In this document: piece by piece, positions 60,232 to 64,000 of the stretch
Layout: the number at the start of each line of letters is the position of its first letter
Numbering within the stretch: position 1 is the first letter of the stretch
DNA from: JBNRMW01 sp050309795
Lineage (GTDB): Bacteria > Bacillota_I > Bacilli_A > Erysipelotrichales > Erysipelotrichaceae
Length of the DNA: 64,000 nucleotides
Assembly: GCA_050309795.1 (NCBI GenBank)
Contig: JBNRMW010000016.1
Location: 226,839 to 290,838 of the forward strand
Direction of reading: 5' to 3'
Made by a program: the position numbers and the translations under genes
The notes under the pieces: model-generated
The model's input: only the letters and a program-made list of their open reading frames with translations
Database searches by the model: none
What the model was told of the DNA's origin: nothing

Positions 60232-63200
60232 TTATTGGGCTAATCGTTTTAAGAATTTATAACGACGCTCGGCATCTTTTGCAGAACGGGCTAACAATTC
60301 TTCAGCATTCGCTGGATTTACTTCTGTTAATTGGTTGTACCGGCGATTAGTTAAAACGAAGTCCGCGAATTTAGAGAAATCAGGTTCTCTGGAGTCGATC
60401 GTCAATGGTTGTTCAGCATCTGGATTGTAACGATACAATGTCCAGTAACCACATTCAACCGCTTGTTTTTGTTGTAATTGGTGATTACTTAAGCCACCTT
60501 TAATTCCATGCTCGATACATGGTGAGTAAGCAATAATCAACGATGGTCCATTATACGCTTCAGCTTCTTTTAAGGCTTTAATCGTTTGAACACGATTTGC
60601 CCCCATAGAGATACTAGCTACATAAACATGACCATAAGTCATTGCAATTTGACCAATGTCTTTCTTCGCGGTTTCCTTACCGGCAGCAGCAAATTTAGCA
60701 ATCGCAGCAGCTGGTGTCGCCTTCGAAGATTGACCGCCAGTATTTGAATAAACTTCGGTGTCAAGAATGAGCACGTTAACGTCTAAGTTATTTGCTAAGA
60801 CATGGTCTAAACCACCAAAGCCAATATCGTAGGACCAACCATCTCCACCAACAATCCAAACCGATTTAGAGACTAAATCGCGCTTATAGGTGAGTAGTTC
60901 TTTCGCCAAAGGTGAATCCATCGCTTCGAGTTGTTCAACTAATGGTTTGACCACCTTGCGTTCTTCATCACGGTTTCCTTTAACTTCTAGGTATTTCTCT
61001 AGGTGTTCTTTGGTTTCTGGTGATACTTCCGATTCCTTGAGTTGTTCAACAAGTTCCACAATTTTTTGATCACGGACCACTTGAGCCACCTTCATACCAA
61101 AGCCAAATTCGGCATTGTCTTCAAAGAGTGAGTTTGCCCAAGCAATTCCCTCATTGTTACTATCTCTAACAAATGGTGTCGACGGAATCGAACCGCAATA
61201 GATTGACGTACAACCGGTAGCATTCGCAATCAACATGTCGCGACCAAATAGTTGAGACACTAAACGGTAGTATGGCGTTTCACCACAACCCGCACAAGCG
61301 CCAGAAACTTCAAAGTAAGGCATCAAGAATTGAGAACCCTTAATGGAGTCGGTTGGGAAATATTCAGATTTATAGCGTGTTTCTTTAAAAATATAGTTTG
61401 CTAATGGAGCATATTGTAATTGAGTTTTGATATCCTTCATAACGAGCGCTTTCTCGCCGCGTTTTCCTGGACATTCAACCGCACACAGACCACAGCCAAC
61501 ACAGTTGTCTGGAGAAACTTGAACTCTAAACTGGAGGTGATCCACCCCTTTACCCATTGCTTTCAATGTTTCAAATTCCATTGGTGCATTCGCAATTTCA
61601 TTTTCGTCTAGTAAGAACGTACGAATCGTGGCGTGTGGACAAACAAAGGAACAGAATCCACATTGAATACAGTTCTCAGGAACCCATTCAGGGACATTGG
61701 TTGCGATGGCTCGGTGCTCAAAGAAAGCAGCGTTATTACGCATGGTTCCATCTAGAATATTCAAATCAACAAAGGTCGAAGTTGGAATATCGTATCCATT
61801 TAATGAATTAATTGGTTCAACAAAATCTTCCCAATAAGGATCGACGTTATCTGAACGACGTCCAGTCGTTAAGTCTTTCCATTCAGCTTTGACTTCAACT
61901 TTAGTCAATCCATTGTTACCCTGGTCAATTGCCTCATGATTCAAGCGAACAACTTCTTCACCCTTACTACCGTAAGTTTTTGTCGCCATTTCTTTCATGT
62001 ATTGAATGGAATCGGCATATGGAAGAATTGATTCGTTTAAGGCGAAGAACGACGATTGTAAAATCGTATTGGTATGACGACCCATGCCAATCTCTTCAGC
62101 AATCTTGGTCGCATCAATAATATAGAAATCAGCTTCTTTTTCTGCTAATTGCTTCTTAATCTTATTTGGTAAATGATCTTCGATGGTTTCAATTGGGAAA
62201 GTCGTATTCAGTAAGAACGTGCCACCTTTTTTCAAATTGCGAAGCATATCGTATCGAACTAAATATGAATCAAGCGAACAAGAAATGAAATCAGCATCTT
62301 TAACATAATACGTTGCTTTAATTGGTGTTTGACCAAAACGCAAGAATGAGCGCGTTGCTCCTCCAGCTTTCTTTGAATCATAAGCAAAATACGCTTGTGA
62401 ATACAAATCAGTATGATCACCAATAATTTTAATCGACGATTTATTTGCAGAAACCGTTCCATCAGAACCAAGACCATAGAAAATACAGGAAGTATAATCT
62501 TTTTTAACTTTGAAGTCCTTATCTTCAGGTAGAGATAAATGCGTTACATCGTCAACGATTGAAATCGTAAAGCCAGTAAATGGATTATCTGAGTTCAAGT
62601 GATCGAAAACAGGTTTCAGTTCACTTGGTTGGGTGTCTTTAGATGCTAATCCATAACGACCACCAATTACTAATTCAACATTTTCATAACCAGCTAAAGC
62701 ATTTTTAACATCTAGATAAAGAGGCTCGGCATTTCCTGGTTCCTTGGTTCGATCTAGAACCGCCACTTTACGGACACTCTTTGGTAATACACTTTGTAAG
62801 TGTTTAATGGAGAATGGGCGATAAAGATGTACTTTTACTAAGCCAACTTTTTCATCGGATTCATTTAATTTATCGACTACTTCTTCAATGGCTTGTGTTA
62901 CCGAACCCATCGCTACGATGACGCGTTGAGCTTCTGGATGACCATAATATGTAAATGGAGCATAGTGTCGGCCGGTCAATGCACTCACTTTTTCCATATA
63001 CTCGGCAACCACATCAATTATTTGATTAAAATGGGTGTTTTGAGCTTCACGTCCTTGGAACGTGATGTCATCGTTTTCTGCTCCACCTCTTGTTACAGCA
63101 TTCCCGTGAGGATTTAGAGCACGATTACGGAATTTTTGTAAAGCTTCTTGGTCAACAAGCTCACTTAACGCCTCTAAATCAATTTCTTCAATTTTTTGAA

Positions 63201-63744
63201 TTTCATGAGAAGTTCTAAAACCATCAAAAAAGTGAACAAATGGTGAAGAAGATTTAATGGCAGATAGATGAGCAACCCCAGCTAAATCCATCGCTTCTTG
63301 GACAGAATGAGACGAAATAATCGAAACACCTGTTTGGCGAACCGCATAAATATCGGAATGTTCTCCAAAAATCGACAATGATCGCGTCGCGACTTGACGA
63401 GCAGCTACATGGATTACTCCTGGTAACATTTCACCAACCCATTTATAAATATTGGGAATCATTAACAACAATCCTTGGGATGCGGTATATGTGGACGACA
63501 ATGAACCTGATTGGAGCATACCGTGAACAGAACCAGCAGCACCTGCTTCCGATTGAAGTTCTACTACTTTTACGCGATGACCCCAAAGATTTTTACGACC
63601 TTGGGCAGACCAAGCATCAATCAATTCCGACATCGTCGATGATGGCGTTATTGGGTAAATCGCAGAAGTCTCCGTGAAAGCATACGCCACGTGAGCCGCT
63701 GCGGTATTTCCATCAATGGTCAAATACTTCTTTGCATTGGACAT
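60232..63744 (-). CDS. nifJ: Pyruvate:ferredoxin (flavodoxin) oxidoreductase
   Basis: 1170 aa, the full-length single-chain type. Converts pyruvate and CoA to acetyl-CoA and CO2 and reduces ferredoxin. Domains in order: pyrimidine-binding TPP domain (TETSAIYPITPSSTMSELID; EAGAAGSVHGML), transketolase C-like domain, gamma domain, two ferredoxin motifs (CIQCGFCSFVCPHATIR and CVGCGLCAVECPGKRG), then the PP-TPP domain with proximal Cys (SGACAGCGETPY; GGDGWSYDIGFGGLDHVLA; ILDTEVYSNTGGQ). AGGAGG lies seven bases upstream. Reduced ferredoxin would feed Rnf. The promoter carries a palindrome. Confidence 0.98.
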   Translation of the reverse strand: MSNAKKYLTIDGNTAAAHVAYAFTETSAIYPITPSSTMSELIDAWSAQGRKNLWGHRVKVVELQSEAGAAGSVHGMLQSGSLSSTYTASQGLLLMIPNIYKWVGEMLPGVIHVAARQVATRSLSIFGEHSDIYAVRQTGVSIISSHSVQEAMDLAGVAHLSAIKSSSPFVHFFDGFRTSHEIQKIEEIDLEALSELVDQEALQKFRNRALNPHGNAVTRGGAENDDITFQGREAQNTHFNQIIDVVAEYMEKVSALTGRHYAPFTYYGHPEAQRVIVAMGSVTQAIEEVVDKLNESDEKVGLVKVHLYRPFSIKHLQSVLPKSVRKVAVLDRTKEPGNAEPLYLDVKNALAGYENVELVIGGRYGLASKDTQPSELKPVFDHLNSDNPFTGFTISIVDDVTHLSLPEDKDFKVKKDYTSCIFYGLGSDGTVSANKSSIKIIGDHTDLYSQAYFAYDSKKAGGATRSFLRFGQTPIKATYYVKDADFISCSLDSYLVRYDMLRNLKKGGTFLLNTTFPIETIEDHLPNKIKKQLAEKEADFYIIDATKIAEEIGMGRHTNTILQSSFFALNESILPYADSIQYMKEMATKTYGSKGEEVVRLNHEAIDQGNNGLTKVEVKAEWKDLTTGRRSDNVDPYWEDFVEPINSLNGYDIPTSTFVDLNILDGTMRNNAAFFEHRAIATNVPEWVPENCIQCGFCSFVCPHATIRTFLLDENEIANAPMEFETLKAMGKGVDHLQFRVQVSPDNCVGCGLCAVECPGKRGEKALVMKDIKTQLQYAPLANYIFKETRYKSEYFPTDSIKGSQFLMPYFEVSGACAGCGETPYYRLVSQLFGRDMLIANATGCTSIYCGSIPSTPFVRDSNNEGIAWANSLFEDNAEFGFGMKVAQVVRDQKIVELVEQLKESEVSPETKEHLEKYLEVKGNRDEERKVVKPLVEQLEAMDSPLAKELLTYKRDLVSKSVWIVGGDGWSYDIGFGGLDHVLANNLDVNVLILDTEVYSNTGGQSSKATPAAAIAKFAAAGKETAKKDIGQIAMTYGHVYVASISMGANRVQTIKALKEAEAYNGPSLIIAYSPCIEHGIKGGLSNHQLQQKQAVECGYWTLYRYNPDAEQPLTIDSREPDFSKFADFVLTNRRYNQLTEVNPANAEELLARSAKDAERRYKFLKRLAQ

Positions 63745-63775
63745 TATTTTTCCTCCTTAATTAATAACCTCTTAT

Positions 63776-63797
63776 ATTATACGATAACCGTTATCAT
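63776..63797 (-). promoter_or_regulatory. nifJ promoter with a palindromic operator
   Basis: -10 TATAAT (63776-63781), 32 bases before the ATG. Directly upstream, in the spacer position, is the perfect inverted repeat GATAAC-C-GTTATC (63783-63795). No consensus -35 is seen. The palindrome's place suggests a repressor site. Confidence 0.6.
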
Positions 63798-63854
63798 TAA
63801 TCTAGAGCCATTTTGAATTGTTTCGACTCAACGTGTACATTTGTAAATGATGTA

Positions 63855-63882
63855 AGACCGTTTTCTTAAGGAAAAATGGTCT
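63855..63882. repeat. Imperfect inverted repeat near the transposase remnant
   Basis: AGACCGTTTTC (63855-63865) and GAAAAATGGTCT (63871-63882) form a hairpin with a TTAAG loop. It lies 26 bases beyond the transposase stop and could be a transposon end or a terminator. Confidence 0.45.
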
Positions 63883-63907
63883 AGTTGAAATGAATTGGAT
63901 AGTTATC

Positions 63908-64000
63908 TTAGTAGAATCGAGCTGTAAGTTCGATTCTTTTTTCAATTGGTGTTAGATAATTGAGTGTGGTCATAGCGATTCTGTTCGATCTGTATAAGTA
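63908..64000 (-). CDS. Transposase C-terminal fragment, probably IS3-like (runs off the window)
   Basis: The last 30 codons on the minus strand read YLYRSNRIAMTTLNYLTPIE then KRIELTARFY and stop at TAA. The N-R-x-x-x-x-LNYLTPxEK pattern is the usual end of rve-type (IS3 family) transposases (YNxxRxHxxLNYxTPxE). The frame is open to the right edge, so the main body lies outside. Family assignment rests on a short stretch and is tentative. Confidence 0.55.
   Translation of the reverse strand, partial: YLYRSNRIAMTTLNYLTPIEKRIELTARFY

Noticed and set aside
1..64000. Mycoplasma-type genetic code (TGA as Trp)
   Set aside because: Several genes end in TGA exactly at overlaps with the next ATG (mutM/coaE, dnaB/dnaI, sufU/sufB, U32 genes, queH), and Trp is coded by TGG throughout.
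1..64000. CRISPR array, prophage or rRNA genes
   Set aside because: No regularly spaced direct repeats, phage genes or rRNA sequences are seen on either strand.

Overview
The window looks like a low-to-moderate GC (about 40% by eye) anaerobic or fermentative member of the Bacillota, near the Bacilli/Erysipelotrichia/Mollicutes branch. Reasons: Bacilli-type primosome genes dnaB and dnaI next to coaE, mutM and polA; a sufCDSUB iron-sulfur operon; a T-box riboswitch before thrS; a CcpA-type cre site; RnfCDGEA(B) plus pyruvate:ferredoxin oxidoreductase; strong AGGAGG ribosome sites; many extended -10 promoters of the TGnTATAAT kind. TGA is a real stop codon here (dnaB, mutM, radC, sufU and others end in TGA), so this is code 11 and not the mycoplasma code. 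ftsZ, mreC, mreD and a femX-like gene point to a walled ancestor. Nearly all genes lie on the minus strand.

Layout. 1-1.2 kb: end of proS (+). 1.3-5.2 kb: T-box/thrS followed by an ABC substrate-binding lipoprotein and permease with no ATPase gene. 5.2-10.7 kb: pfkA-pyk-ROK glucokinase-M29 aminopeptidase-lactonase operon. 10.8-19.1 kb: mreC-mreD-metal-ABC-like lipoprotein-polA-mutM-coaE-dnaB-dnaI. 19.2-23.7 kb: radC with an overlooked 41-residue peptide gene, a femX broken by a 13-bp tandem duplication, ftsZ and a degenerate ftsA. 24-25.5 kb: tRNA-His, a likely pantothenate ECF S-component and coaX. 25.6-32.3 kb: the Rnf operon and divergent apbE. 32.3-46 kb: pgi, S1 protein, nfu, a thioredoxin-like lipoprotein, a U32/TrmH/MFS operon, cyclophilin, aldo-keto reductase, bcp, the queuosine genes tgt-queA-queH, and ytqA-ytqB. 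46-51.5 kb: sufCDSUB plus 5-formyl-THF cyclo-ligase. 51.6-58.7 kb: two PrsA-like foldases, HIT protein, YhaM, a glycosyltransferase-RecX fusion, a YbhN-type membrane protein and a SixA-like phosphatase. 58.8-64 kb: cre-controlled aldolase with a truncated GntP permease, nifJ, and the end of a transposase gene at the right edge.

How it works together: glycolysis genes feed pyruvate to NifJ, which reduces ferredoxin; Rnf would couple ferredoxin oxidation to NAD reduction and ion pumping, with ApbE attaching FMN. The most unusual system is this Rnf operon: RnfB is cut down to its membrane anchor plus one [4Fe-4S] domain, a 49-residue Cys-rich membrane peptide is encoded exactly between rnfA and rnfB (sharing start/stop bases with both), RnfD carries an extra FMN-binding-like C-terminal domain, and RnfG has two such domains. 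Other items of note are the glycosyltransferase-RecX fusion, the frameshifted femX, and a 10-kb concentration of tRNA wobble-base modification genes.
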